Source of the DNA: Argentina anserina
Taxonomy: Eukaryota > Streptophyta > Magnoliopsida > Rosales > Rosaceae
DNA: 64,000 nt
Assembly (NCBI RefSeq): GCF_933775445.1
Contig: NC_065876.1
Location: forward strand, 7,998,001-8,062,000
Direction: 5' to 3'
Positions 11,748 to 24,490 of the stretch are shown here, in pieces. The notes below the pieces were generated by a model that was not told the DNA's origin, made no database searches, and saw nothing but the letters and a program-made list of their open reading frames with translations. A program made the position numbers and the translations under genes. Every line of letters starts with the position of its first letter. The stretch's first letter is position 1.

Positions 11748-12812
11748 CCCCAAATTTAGTTGAAATTGTCAATTTGCACCCCAAATTTGTATTCGAGTCA
11801 ATTTATCTCTTAAACTTAGTAAAAATTGCCGATTTACACCCCGAACTTGTATTTGAGTCAATTTACCTCCTAAACTTGGTAAAAATTGCCGATTTGCACC
11901 CAATTCGTTAAATTTAACTGTTTCTATCTAATTTTGCGTCACATGTCATGCACATGAGGGGTAATGTTGTCATTTTCTATTTATATTTTTCTTAAAAACA
12001 AATAAAAATATTCTTTAAAATGAGGATTATTTTGTTAATCAAATTATTTATTTACATCTTTTTTCTACCTACTTAACCCTACCTTGAATTATATATTCAA
12101 TATATCCACTCATTCAAATATAGTGTGTTGTGTATAAATATATTTTTATATGTACACATTGTTGGAGGATGAACAAAACGAGAATAATAACGACGTAATA
12201 GAACATAACGTAACCGTTTATTGATTGATAATGAGGCCAATATATAGGCATTACATAACCACAATCCCGTAGGATTCGGAATCCTAATCTATTACAGAGA
12301 TGCGAATCTATCTCTAACATGAAACCTAATAAGGCTAAGACACACACAATGGTAGAATAGTAATTCTCTCGGAACACACATTTATTTTTAATTTTCAATG
12401 TATTTATTTATTTATATTTTTTCTAATATCTTTTAACATACCATATCACATAAAATAATAAATATATAAATCAATAACATGTTTCGCAAAAACAAACATT
12501 GTAGCAAGTGTTCCTCTTAAGTAATTTTATTAATTTATTTTATTATTCAATATGAATAAATATATAATGACAATACTACCCCTTAAATGCATGACATGTG
12601 ACTTAAAATTGGATTGAAAACATTAAATTTAACGGATAGGGTGCAAATCGGTAATTTTTACTAAGTTTATGAGGTAAATTGACTCAAATACAAGTTCGGG
12701 GTGTAAATCGGCAATTTTTACCAAGTTTAGGAGGTAAATTGACTCAAATGCAAGTTCGGGGTGCAAATTGACAATTAAGACCAAATTTGGGGTGCAAATC
12801 GGCATTTATGTC
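11748..12812. mobile_element. MULE-type non-autonomous element, copy 1
   Basis: Exact 9-base duplications TAAAATTTT lie at 11739-11747 and 12813-12821. The ends are long inverted repeats of more than 150 bases (left GGCATAAATGCCGATTTGC, right GACATAAATGCCGATTTGC in reverse), each containing two to three tandem units of about 63 bases. The 9-base duplication and long ends are the signature of Mutator-like elements. There is no transposase; the middle holds a solo LTR (12160-12376). Without it the element is about 0.84 kb. Confidence 0.85.
12160..12376 (-). repeat. Solo copia LTR inside MULE copy 1
   Basis: 217 bases, TGTTCCGAGAG to CATCCTCCAACA on the minus strand, with CACAT on both sides (12155-12159, 12377-12381). 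It is clearly related to the LTRs at 1861, 2449 and 8423 but longer at the 3' end. No internal element sequence remains, so it is a solo LTR left by LTR-LTR recombination. Confidence 0.85.
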
Positions 12813-13384
12813 TAAAATTTTTAACTAATTATTATGAAAATAAGTTTTTAAGCTCTTTTGAACTAATATTATATTTAAAATATTATTTCTCATATAAATT
12901 TACATTTTATATATACTATAAAAGTTAATAAGTCAATTTTTATTAATAAACAAGCATAACTTTTAACGAACCAGAGGTAGTTCGCGAGCTAAACGAGCCA
13001 AAAGCAAACTGAACATGAGCGGTGCAAGCCCACTTAGAGCCCTACGTGTACACATGCAATAACTTCTATCAATTGAGTTTATTTAAGGTTTTAAGGGAAC
13101 TCGATCAATTCACTCTATATTGATTGATACTTGTGCGGAGAGTTTGTACTATCTTGTAATATTCTTGTTTTTGATAATGGCTAGCTCGATCAATTCTATA
13201 CACAGTCCATTTTATTATTTTTATACATGCATATACATTTCTTTTGAATCTCTGGGCCATGACCCTTTACTCGTAGCCGGGATATGACTATCATATCCTA
13301 ATACAATTTCCTCCACTATCACTTGGGTAAACCGAAAGGCCATGCATGTCTCTTAGTACGACCTCGCCTGTGTATATAAATGTG

Positions 13385-14087
13385 GAGAAGTTCTGACGTG
13401 CGACCAACACACCACCTGGCATATACGACCAGCCACTAAAAACTCGACACGTGTATTACTTTTTTCTTCCATCTCGTCTCCTTCTCTCCTGTCTACTGGA
13501 CCCCAACAATGGTCTTCACCACCATGGCACCACCTCCATAATCAGCTGAGTTTGAGAATTTTACATTCAATTCAATTCCATTACATGCCCTAATTGAAGG
13601 CAAAAGCCAACAATTGAGAGCTTAATTGATTTCGGTTCGTTTGATTTGATGGGTACTATGTCTCAGCAACCAAATCAGCTGATGACGATGAGGACAACCT
13701 GCTAATCGGTCCATCTCCATGAGCTGCAATATGGGCTCGCCCTCCGACCGCAGCTAGTAGACCGCCACCAACGATAATTTCTCTCTAATTAAATCATGTC
13801 AACGTTAACTGCGATGATGTTGCTTTGTTGGTATGTTTTCCTCTCTTTGTCTAATCTTCTACCGCACAAATATGATAGCTCATGTTTTAATTCATATCGT
13901 TCTTGTGATCGGATTCATACTAGACAGAGGTGGTTTTTTTTAGAGAGAGACAAAGGAGGTTAAGAGAGGGAAGAAGAAGAAGAATATCGAAGGAGATGTC
14001 GATCTAGGAAAAGAGTGGCACGTGTCTCTTTTTTAATGGGGAGTCGCATATGCCAGGTGGTGCGTTGGTCGCATGGCAGAATTTCTC
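13385..14087. mobile_element. MULE-type MITE
   Basis: 703 bases with exact 9-base flanks ATAAATGTG (13376-13384 and 14088-14096). The inverted ends of about 80 bases start GAGAAGTTCTG at left and GAGAAATTCTG at right in reverse, and share CACCACCTGGCATAT. There is no coding sequence. The minus-strand open frame at 14004-14228 crosses the right edge and is not a gene. Confidence 0.8.
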
Positions 14088-14096
14088 ATAAATGTG

Positions 14097-15604
14097 TGTG
14101 TGTAATTTCAAATGAAATAAATCATGCAAGGAGGTACAGTTGAAACTTGAAGAGGGTGGGTAAAAATAACTGAGCAATGAGTACTGAATCATCAATGACT
14201 GGCTTATTAAATATTTAAATTCAAACATTCATGGCCAGCTCCTAGCTAGTAGATAACATTTGCATATGCATACCGAACTGAAACGACGCTGATCTTCGTA
14301 CGTCGATAACTGCAAAACACGTATAGTTCTCATTCAATCATATAATATCATAAAAGCTATAGGGCCAAATGGTGATGTGATGCCCACCGTCAAGTGGCTG
14401 CTGGCCGGCTTTGAGTTAAATTGAGAATTAAAACCTACCTGCAGTCTCCAAACGACCAAACTTATGCATGGACATGAATAGACTAACCAGGGCAAAAGAG
14501 AAATTTATTCAGAGCACTAAAGTCTATTTGTACCAACAAAAATTGTGTAATTTCAGCCGTCCATTTAATTTAGTTTTTTTTTAAGGACACTAACACTAAA
14601 ACTAACACCGTTAAGATAATTCTTAATTTATCAAATTAACTTAAAATAATAATTTCCTGAATTGAACCCAGCCACTTCAAATTTTTAGAGAATAGAGCGT
14701 GGGAGAGAGATGATGATATGCAGATTTGGAAATCTGAAAGTACAGGTCGTGAGCTCCATAAAACGTTGCAGTTGCATAGAGAAACCAGTTTGGCCGGAAG
14801 CTTGGGATCGCCGCCAGAAGGAAAGCCAGCGAGAAAGTCAAGGCTAGTTTAACCGGGTTCGTGTTGGCGGCTAATTTGTATCATTAGGTGAGAATGTGAG
14901 ATTGATATGGGATGGGACTCTGGGAGACTCCATAATCATCAATCAACATTCAACCACAATTCAGTGCGAAACTAGTGGTAAAATTGATTATTTTTACAAC
15001 ATTTTGATTTCTAATATTTTGTATTCTAATTGACTAACTATTGACCAGTTAAATTTAACGGTGCACCGTGCACATGACTTGCACATGGATAATACAAGTG
15101 AACCTTAGTGCCTGAATAAGATCCGGGGCAAAAACTGCATTGTCTATTTAGTAAGTGAGGTAAGATATACCTACCTGTACCCCCATGCATGCCAGAGAAA
15201 TTTATACTTCTTAGGTGAGTAGCACTGTGTCTTCTATAATTAGTACGTTGCATTCAATAGTGTACGTGCGCACATGTTCGATCGAGTTGTGAATTAAGCC
15301 GACAAACCCTATAGACTAAACTTGCAAAACCATACCAACAGCGGGCCTTTGATGATGGAAAAATGGAAAATTATCCCGACCATGCCATGAATTTGGATGA
15401 TTTTTCTTTTTCTTTGTGACTCCTGCACCAACAAAACAAGCTACGCTGGATTGTCTTTATGTCTTATGGCCCACCTCGATCGAGGCCCATTTGAACCAAA
15501 ACTACAATAAGAGAGCCTTGCTTTTTTCGGTCAATCACATGAGAGCCTTGACTGAGCATAATTCAACCGGCCAATTAAGTAAGGGCATAATGTATTTCGT
15601 ATCA
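14097..15604. other. 1.5 kb without recognisable genes
   Basis: No frame looks coding; the longest (15038-15253, minus, 71 codons) has no family resemblance that I can see. No inverted ends or target duplications were found here. Confidence 0.5.
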
Positions 15605-15613
15605 TAAGAAAAA

Positions 15614-18600
15614 TGGAGAATCAACTAACACTATCTCAATTATTAGTCATTCTAACTTTTATTATCTCACATTTGAAAAATATCGCATTAGTATCTCAAT
15701 TTTTTATTTAAGACTAATTTTAGTTCATCCTGTTTATTAATACCGTTATTGACTTTATTTCTCACTAATTTTTATGGGTATTTTCGTCACTTCATTTCCC
15801 TCTGATTTCATTTTTCATTTCCCTCCAATTTCAACTTCTATTTAAAAAAAACAAGTTGATTAATTCATATCATTTCATTATAAAATTAATAAGCATAATT
15901 CACTTATCACAATTATTATAAACAAGCTAAAGTCTGCAATTACAAAATAAATTAGCATATATTTCATATTGAAGATGTACATCAACTAACAACCATATTG
16001 TTATAATAATATGCTAAAAAAAACTCTATCATAAACATTTAAATATTTCAAAAGAAAATTAAAATACCTATATAACAATTGGTTTGAATGGTAGAAAATG
16101 CTGCTATAAACTAAGGGGGTGTATTCAATTAAGAATTTGTAGGATTGTTTTGCATTTTTTAAGTCCTTTCAAATCTCATGGTATTCAATTCAGATTTTAA
16201 AGAGTCCATTAAATTCTCATGGTATTCAATTCAAATTTTTTAAAGTCTTTTAAAATCTCATGGTATTCATAACTTTATATATTTTCCAGGATTCTATTAC
16301 ATGCTAGATTGTGTAGGATTCTAGAGAACTTGGTATAAATAGCGAACCTCATCTGAAATCTGCTCTCCGGAGGTGAGATTCTGACGGACTGGCTCAGCCC
16401 CTTTGAAACCCTAAAAATACTAATAACAAGAGACCAACTTTGCCGTCAGTGCAGTTTGCCTACGAACTACTGAGGATAACGAGGAAGACAGCGGAAATTG
16501 AACAATTTTGGGAAGCCGAAAGCTCTCTCTAGTGCAAACCGTACGAATGGAAATTGGGAACTTACAAATTGTAGTGTTGTCTCTGCTAATCAAAGTAATT
16601 TATCATCTTTGTTTAACCAAATTTCTCTGTTTTTGATCGTATGAAGTTCTTATCATACTGCAAGTAGTTTAATTGAGGTTCTTTGTGGGTTTCCATTTGT
16701 GTTGATTCATCTTGATGGTAGGTAGCTTTCTACCAATCAAATGAAATGGGAAGTAATGAAACGTGTTAATTTTTTGCTATTTGATATATACTACTTGATC
16801 TCCTAGATGTTTTCTCATTCAATTGTTCTCAATGCATGTCAATCCAATGTAATTAAGATGAGGGCGGGCGGCATCACCAAAGGCATAAAGGGAATGGTTG
16901 GATGTGGAAGCTAGGCAAAAATATGGTAAAGAAACATATCTTGTTTTACTCTTTTTCAATGAAATCAATCTTTCCCTTCACTGGAATTACAGTTCATTCA
17001 GTTATATGTTGGATTGGGTGATCTTTTCAATATCCAAGTCTTTATTTTTTCAAAAGAACCGAGAACTAGGTGCACAGGAAATTGCATATAAAACCAGACA
17101 ATGTTTGGGCTAATCTAGTGACAACTGATACTACGTTTAATAATGAGGCCTAGTCTTTGATTGTGAAAGCTTAGGGAGATTTGTAATGGTAGGTAGACTT
17201 ATTGGTGTATTGTTTTGGCTTATTGTCAATGTGTATAATATAGAAATGAAAGATTTGTCATAGCACAACTCTGCAACAAAATCAGTGTAGCTCAATAGCA
17301 ACTTGTAATGCCAATGCATATCAGAATCACAGTTGATATGTTAGTCTAATCTAGAATAAACTGTCTTATGTTGAGACATTAGATTTTTCTTAGAGCTTAC
17401 AACCCTAAAGTTCAATTGACCAGCAAAGTAACCCTTAAGTTACTTGATCATCATAGGTTACCCTGTGACTTAGCCTAAAACCAATATAACTAATTTGAAC
17501 CAGGACATGATAATTTGGTGGACTTTATGCATAGACATAGGTAGCAAACTTGAACATGATAGCTATTTTTTGTTAGATTAACTTATTTCTTTCTTTAACC
17601 GAACCAAATAGACTGATACAATTTGGAAGTTATATTTTTTTATTCTTTATTTTCTTTTCTTTTGGGTTCTTAAACAATCTTCCTATTTGTATTTGTAGCA
17701 TAAGCAAAAGAAAACCTAGAAGAAGAAGATAAGTGGCATAGAACAGGCTACAATCTTAGTTACCACATTTTCTCATGTTGGTCATGTATTTCAAGTTAAG
17801 CAGCATTGGAAGCAAAGGTTGCGGCAAAAGCAACATTGGAAGAAATGGATGTGGATTAATTGAAATTGGAGGGTGTTTGAGATAACAAAACTTCGACGTT
17901 GTTTCTTTGTTATGATGAACTTGGTTTTACTGTTCGTTTATATTTACTTTCAGGTTATTGATTTTTAGGTACTTATAACTTATAAACCACCAGATAGTCT
18001 TGTTTTCATCTATGAAATTGCAATTGGCACAGTGAAAATGCCATCATGCACTTCTTGTATATGTGATTTAATGGTTTTCTCAATTGATGTATCGAAACTA
18101 GCCCTCGATTGATTGACATTAGTTTTAGCCCAAAATTTCTACTCAATGGTTTTAAATGACTTTGACTCCATCCCTTTGCTCATACAGTGGAATGAAGAAA
18201 TATGATAATCTGACTTACCTCAATGGAAGATGGCCACGCTGCAGGGGTTTTATCATTAACTAACCTGTCAAATTCAAAAGGTGGTGTGATTACCCAAGTG
18301 GTGGGGAGGAGAGGAAGTGTGAGAAATTGGGTTAAGAGTTGAGATTAGACTATAATTCTCTAATGTATAGATTTATAAAATCTGTTAAAATCAATCTAAT
18401 GAAAATCTGTTAAAATCTACTAGACTCCATGTGGAATTATAACAATCCATGAGATTAGTAAAGTCCATAGATTATAATAAGTCAGTGAGAATCATTTAAA
18501 ATTTAAATCGAATACACCCCCCTAAGTGAAATCAATAGAAAATAAAGTGATGAAAATGTCCTTAAAATATGTGAGAAATAAAGCCACTAACAATGTTAAT

Positions 18601-18723
18601 TGGCGAAAAAAACTAAACTTAGTAAAAAATAGAAACTTAAGGTACCAATACGATAATTTTTAAATGTGGGGTACTAAAAATTAGAATAACTAATAATTAA
18701 GGTACTGTTTGTTGAATTTTCCC
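15614..18723. mobile_element. MULE-type element carrying a Harbinger-like insertion
   Basis: Exact 9-base flanks TAAGAAAAA (15605-15613 and 18724-18732). Imperfect inverted ends of about 180 bases match: left TGGAGAATCAACTAACA, right GGGAAAATTCAACAAACA in reverse, both continuing through CTTTATTTCTCAC. The element's own sequence totals about 0.7 kb; the rest is the insertion at 16115-18521. No transposase. Confidence 0.8.
16115..18521. mobile_element. PIF/Harbinger-like non-autonomous element
   Basis: The ends GGGGGTGTATTC and GAATACACCCCC are inverted copies, flanked by CTAA at 16111-16114 and 18522-18525; the family's usual target is a 3-base TAA or TTA. Next to the ends are several copies of a GGTATTCAATTCAGATTTTAAA-like subterminal unit. 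Inside, 16330-16560 looks like a promoter and transcript leader (TATAAATAG at 16332), but no frame is longer than 71 codons and I see no DDE motif. It was inserted into the surrounding MULE. Confidence 0.75.
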
Positions 18724-18732
18724 TAAGAAAAA

Positions 18733-19178
18733 TAATTGTATTTTAGAGTGAGAGAGAGAGAGGTTTCTCAAATATTCGAGGACAAGTGAGTATTATAACA
18801 TGCGAGTGAATAGTCCACTAAATAATTCCTTCAAGATTGCAAGTTCAAACACACTGAGTGTTTGAGGCTAAAAATCCAGCTACCAAAGTCAATTTATTGC
18901 TTAAGCACAACTATAATTTAAAACGAATAATATAGTAATTATCATGTCACGGATGTGGATCTAACTCAATGTTCATGGACTTGTGGCTTACAAACTTACA
19001 AGAACGAGTGTGGTGTGAGAGGTAACAAAATTGCAGGTAGCACATTATTAGTTGGAGGATCGTTTGTAATTTATGGACATGAGATCAAAATTCATGTTCA
19101 ATGGCTTGCCTCTTAATACAAGTAATTAAATGAATTCTTCATAATCGAAAGTGTGAAATTTCATTAGCAACTCTCTTT
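18733..19178. other. Intergenic, no feature seen
   Basis: 450 bases of AT-rich sequence with a short GA run (18749-18762). Nothing coding and no element ends seen. Confidence 0.5.
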
Positions 19179-19183
19179 AGATA

Positions 19184-19399
19184 TATTACCGAAATTAGCT
19201 CTCCTTCATCTCAGCTTAATCCTTGAGCATGATTCTCTCCACTGATATTAGCATAAATTGTGTGATTGATACACTGATATGAATCAATGTAATTATAGCT
19301 TTTATTGCCTGTATATATCCTTCTGTAATAGGCTCAGAATCACACTAGAAATCTTGTATATTGTAATCGTTTTGAATCAGTGGAAAATACATTTCTAGT
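19184..19399 (+). repeat. 5' LTR of nested copia element
   Basis: Shares long blocks with 28816-29021, including GAGCATGATTCTCTCCACTG and AATCTTGTATATTGTAATC. It ends CATTTCTAGT, where the 3' copy has CATTTCTACA, so the terminal CA has mutated. A GGTATCAG primer site starts two bases later. Confidence 0.75.
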
Positions 19400-19431
19400 C
19401 GGTATCAGTAGTTTTGGCTTCCTAATCGATC

Positions 19432-22400
19432 TTGTTCTCCTTATCCTTGCTTTTAGGTAGGTCTTCGCTCATACATCTGTCATCCCTATATTCCCCATTT
19501 GTCTTATACTCCTTCATGGCCACGTCCTCATTTACCCATTATCCCCGCAGCTCGTCGCCGTCCTTTGCTCCCCACAGTCATCCTTGGCTATTCACTCCAA
19601 ATACAACATGCAATGGACCTTATGGGCCTCAATGGTGTCCAAATTGTCAATCTAATCATCATCAGCTCTCTCAATATCCACACATATAATCTGGTCCATA
19701 CAATATTGTTCTATTCTCAAGAATTCATTCCGCTGATGATTTGAATTGGTATCCGGACACTGGTGCGACACATCACATGACGGCCATGCCTGTCAACAAT
19801 TGACAACCTTATGGTGGACTTCATGATGTATATATAGGTATGGGGACTTGCTTGTGTCACAGATTGCTCGTCTCCTACTTTCATTGGGTTCTTCTAATTT
19901 CTCTCTCAAAAATATATTTCGTATTCCATCTATTCGTAATTCTTTTTGTTGCTCGTTTTACAAAAAATAATCTTGTATTTTTTCTTATGTGCTCATGATT
20001 ATTATCAAATTTATTGCTTACGTACTGGTCGTCTCTTGTTTCAGGATCCATGTAAAGATAGTCTTTATCCACTTCGTCTGTCTTCTGAGTCTACAATCCC
20101 TCATGCACTCTCCTCACTCATCTCTTTGGCATACCGCTTGGGTCATCCCTCCTCTTCTGTTTTGGCTTGTTCAGGGTCCACTCTTGGCTCACTTTTTCTT
20201 TAATTCTTTTTGTGATAATTGTGCTCTTAGCAAGTCTCATCAATTACATTTTCCAACAAATCATATTCTGGCTTCTTCTCTATTTTTTATAATCCATAAT
20301 GATGTCTAAATGTCTCCTACCCTGTCTATGTTAGGTTTCTAATAATATGTTATTTCATTAATGAATATTCTCGTTATACATGGCTTTACCGAATGCGTCG
20401 GAAAATTTAGGTCCTTACTCACTTTCAAAACTTGGTTGCCATGATTCGTAATATTTTCCACGGTTCTATCTAATACCTTCAAAGTGATAACGGTACTAAA
20501 TATGTCAACCGAGTCTTCTCCCACTTTTGTCACACTTCGGGCATCCAAAAAAAATTTCATGTGCATATACTCCACAACAAAATGACCTTGCTAAGAGAAA
20601 ACATCATCATATCACAACAATAGCCCGCACTCTACTGCTCACATCGAGTGCTCCTCAAAATCTTTGGGTTGAGGCTGTCACCACATCTGTCTATCTTATC
20701 AATCTTCTTCCCACTCGTACTCTTAATTAGGATACTACACACACACACGTCTATATAGTTATTCTCCTTATTCATCCCTTCGTATTTTTGGGTGTCCATG
20801 TTTCTCTTATCTTGGTGATATTGTACCCAACAAAGTATCACCTTGTAGTGTTGAGTGTATCTTCATTGGTTATAGTCCTAGTCACAAAGGTTACCGTTGT
20901 CTTGTTCCAACCACAAATCGGGTCTATATCCCGCGTCATATTTTATTTAACGAAACACATTGTCCCTACAAACATTTACAAGTACCATCAACTTCGAATG
21001 ATTTTGAATTCATTTTGTTAACCAGTTCTAGTCCATTAACTCCTCCGCAGGCTTCCCTGCCGAGCCCACAGGTCGCACCATCGTGATCAGTTTTGGGTAA
21101 TATTCCGCTCCAGCGTCCTCTCCAATATGATATTCGCAATCCTGCCTCCATCGAGTTGTCGCCACCATCACCGGTCGCCATAGTTTCTACTCCGGCTGCC
21201 ACAACGTCTCCTTCGACCACCGTTCATCATTCTCCTATAGAACCCAGTCTCCAGGCCTTGCCATTGCCAATGCTGGTTCCCCAGTCCTCTCCTGTCCGGT
21301 CGTCCTCCCCTCCCTTGCTCCGTCATGCGTCTAATTAGCTGGCCCACTCTCTTCCCGTATTAATCATCTCATTCCGACGACTTCTCCACCTGCCAGTGTT
21401 GCTCCTCTTCTCCAGTACTCTTGTCATCGTCCGCTCATCTCTTGGAACTCCAGTCAAATCTGGCTCCCCACCCCCCTCCCCCGCCGCCATCATCAGTGGC
21501 ACCTCCTTCATCTCTGGCCACTCGATCCCCTGATCCAGCTCTCACTATTCTCTCTCCAGCCCCTGTTGAGATCCTCAATCATGCTTCGGTCCCCCACCGA
21601 CCAAAACTGCTCTTGGCCGCACCTACATCGGCTTTTGCCGAACTTGTGCTCGCCCCAGCCAACCCGCCACCGACCCCTGTAGACGCTCCTTCACCCATGA
21701 CATTGATGACAACCCGTTTGCACGATGGGATTACCAAACTGAAGATTTGATCCGATGGCACAGTCAAGTATCCAATTCCAAGAGGTCTGCTTACTGTTAT
21801 TACTGATATGGAGCCTACATGTTATTCACAAGCTTCCAAATAAATGGAATGGCACTCTGCTATGGGGGAGGACATCTGAAAAATCAAACTTAGACCCTTG
21901 TTCCTCTATCTCCCTCTCAGAAAATAGTTTGTTGCAAATGGTTTTTTCGTATCAAACATAACTTTGATGGTTCGGTGGAACGTTACTAAGCATGTCTTGT
22001 TGCCAAGGGTTTTCATCAATGTCAAGGTATTCATTATGAGGAGACATTCAGTCCAGTCATCAAACTAGCAACAATACATAATGTTCTTGCCATTGCGGTG
22101 TCGAGGGTCTGGTCCATTCGTCAACTTGATGTCAAAAACGCTTTTCTTCATGGAGTTTTGAATGAAGAGGTGTACATGACTCAATCACCTAGATTTGTTG
22201 ATTCTGACCATCGGAACTATGTTTGCAAGCTTCATAAATCCCTTTACGGTCTCAAACAAGCTTCTCGTGGGTGGTTCACTCGCATCAATACCTTTCTTAT
22301 GTCCGCTGGATTTTCACAAAGCAAAGCAAATCCCTTTATGTTGACGATATCGTTGTTAATAGCTCACATTGTTGACAATTTTATTGTTGCCCTTGCCCGC

Positions 22401-22900
22401 GGATTTGACATCAAGAATTTGGGTTCCCTAGACTATTTTCTTGGTTTACAGGTCTCTTCATCCTCTGTTGGCCTTCATATTAATCAATTGCAGTATGCTC
22501 ATGATCTTTTGCAGAAACATGACCTCCTTCATAGTCAACATGTGAGCACTCCAATGACTGCCAAAACACTTATGTCTGCCTCTAATGGTGACCTTCTCCC
22601 CAATCCCACTATTTACCGTGAGTTGGTGGGTTCTCTCCAGTATCTTACCATCACATGCCCTGACATTTCATATGTGGTCAATTCAGTGGCTCAATTCATG
22701 AGTTATCCGCACACCACATCTTGTCCCTGCCAAGCGCATTCTTCGATATGTCAAGGGCACTTTTGATCATGGTCTTTCCTATCAGCCGCAAAGTCACCCG
22801 GTCACACTCTTAGCCTACTTTGATATCGATTGGGCTGGTTGCCCGGACTCCCGCCGTTCCACCACATGTTACCTTTTTTATTTTGGCACTAACTTGGTTT
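19432..22900 (+). pseudogene. Copia gag-pol remnant (to RNase H)
   Basis: Pieces in three frames match a copia polyprotein in order. They are a gag tail with a degraded zinc knuckle (about 19600-19680), a protease 'WYPDTGATHHMT' (19747-19782), and the pre-integrase 'RLGHPSS' (about 20130). The integrase end 'YTPQQNDLAKRKH' (about 20564-20602) follows, then a 'GYSPSHKGYRCL' block (about 20870-20905) and a proline-rich linker (21060-21660). A 222-codon reverse transcriptase frame (22098-22766) carries 'LDVKNAFLHG' and 'SLYGLKQASR', but the YVDD active site is gone. RNase H begins near 22810 with 'DWAGCPDSRRST' and breaks at 22900. Not functional. Confidence 0.8.
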
Positions 22901-24165
22901 CAATAGGCGCAAAAGCACCTACAAAAATACCTTATTATCGAATCAATTATATCAATGTAATAAATAGAAAATAGGGGTCATGACATGCAGATGATTGGTG
23001 AAACTAAGACTTAAAAACACAAACAAACGCATAAACTAAAAATCTGGCAGACTCGACCTAGGAGCGGAAACCTAATTAATTAGCTAATCTAGACTCAACC
23101 AAAAATTACGAAATTAAATAAACACTAACTAGACACAGTGGTAGACTATCACACAAATTTTGAGGATATTTGGAATTGGTTTGATTGGTGAAAACAAAAC
23201 ATAAGACAAAAGTATTGCTAAAAACATAATATTAAAAAATAAATATAGATATAGATATGAGAAAAATAATAGCTAGGAACTTTTTTCCACCATTAGATAT
23301 ACTTCAATCACCCAAAAACAATGTCAATAATTATAGATGAATGCACTCACAGTTAAGCCAATGTTGTTAGGTCATTAACCGTATTACGTTCTCTTACTTG
23401 TCATGTTAAGCGAAATGTCGGTATCGACTTAACTCTATATTCTCAATTAATTGATCTATGAAATGTCAGTATCTAGACCAAAATAATTAAAATCATGAAG
23501 TTCTAAGAACGTTTGAGTAACAACAAAGAATCTAAGGTCAATGTCGGTAGCCTTAGATTACTAATGAATCACTTCACACAAATACATGCAAAGAACTTGT
23601 TATCTCTCATAGAATATGCAACGATATGTCGGTCATATACATATTCAAGATAATAAAACCATAAAACATGCATCAAAGTATCGACCCAATGAGACATGCA
23701 ATAGAATTATCAATGAACAATCACGGAAGAAATTCTCATCTAAAATTATATAACTCAATTGGAGTTTGAAATCGAAGACATATCTAGAGTTTTGATTAGC
23801 CCCTAACTATCAAGGAATTTAGTTACACATAATCTTGAATAAAAGCATCAAAGAATACGTGAGAGATGAATTAAAGGAGAAGAGACCGAACTTCCTTTTT
23901 CTTGTGGAGACTTGATGAGATTTTAGCACCTTGAGGAGATGTGAGTTGTAGCTTGAGGAGATTGAAGGTGACTTCGCTTCGGCTCTCCATGTCCGTCTTC
24001 TCCCATTTCTCTTCTCTTCTTCTCTATATTTTTTCTTCCCATCTCTCTCTATTTCTCTTGGTTAGTTGTGAAAAATGGTGTGTATGGAAATGGTGGTGAT
24101 GGAGGTTTTTATTGAGGAGAATGGTGGTGGAAAAAGTAGAGAAAAGTGAGAGATAATGATGTAGT

Positions 24166-24440
24166 GAGTGGGGTGAGTGATCATGAAATGAAGTGGAAGG
24201 AAGTAGGTGATCATGAAAGGAAGTGGATGATCATGGAATGAAGTGGAAAGAAGTGAGTGATCATGAAAGAAGTGAATGCTCATGGATGAAGTGAGTGATA
24301 AAGAAGGAGGTGAGTGATCATGAAAGGAAGTGAGTGATCATGGAATGAAGTGGGTGATCATGGAATGAAGTGGAAGGAAGTGAGTGATCACGAAAGAAGT
24401 GAATGATCGTGGAGGAAGTGAGTGATAAAGAAGGAAGTGA
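24166..24440. repeat. Minisatellite, GAAGTGAGTGATCATG-like units
   Basis: About a dozen imperfect tandem copies of a 20-40 base unit built from GTGAGTGATCATGAAAG and GATCATGGAATGAAGTGG. It lies inside the 2.6-kb insertion. The open frame on the minus strand here is the translated repeat. Confidence 0.7.
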
Positions 24441-24490
24441 TGGATCTAGAGGTGATGATTACACCCAAAATAAAATCAGATTTTTGCATA

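Larger units (their letters stand above)
11404..13051. mobile_element. Possible hAT-like element enclosing a MULE
   Basis: The left edge reads TAGGGGTGTAACTAG. The right edge, read in reverse, is TAGGGCTCTAAGTGGGC, so the ends are imperfect inverted copies of the TAGGGGTG type common in hAT-derived repeats. Flanks CATGTACC and CGTGTACA agree at 6 of 8 bases, a weak 8-base target duplication. Just inside are runs of GAGCTCGAG-like sequence. No transposase. The 11748-12812 element is inserted inside it. Confidence 0.35.

Noticed and set aside
22886..22892. CACTA motif at the edge of the 2.6-kb insertion
   Set aside because: It belongs to the copia RNase H reading frame and lies outside the 5-base duplication, so it is not a CACTA transposon end.
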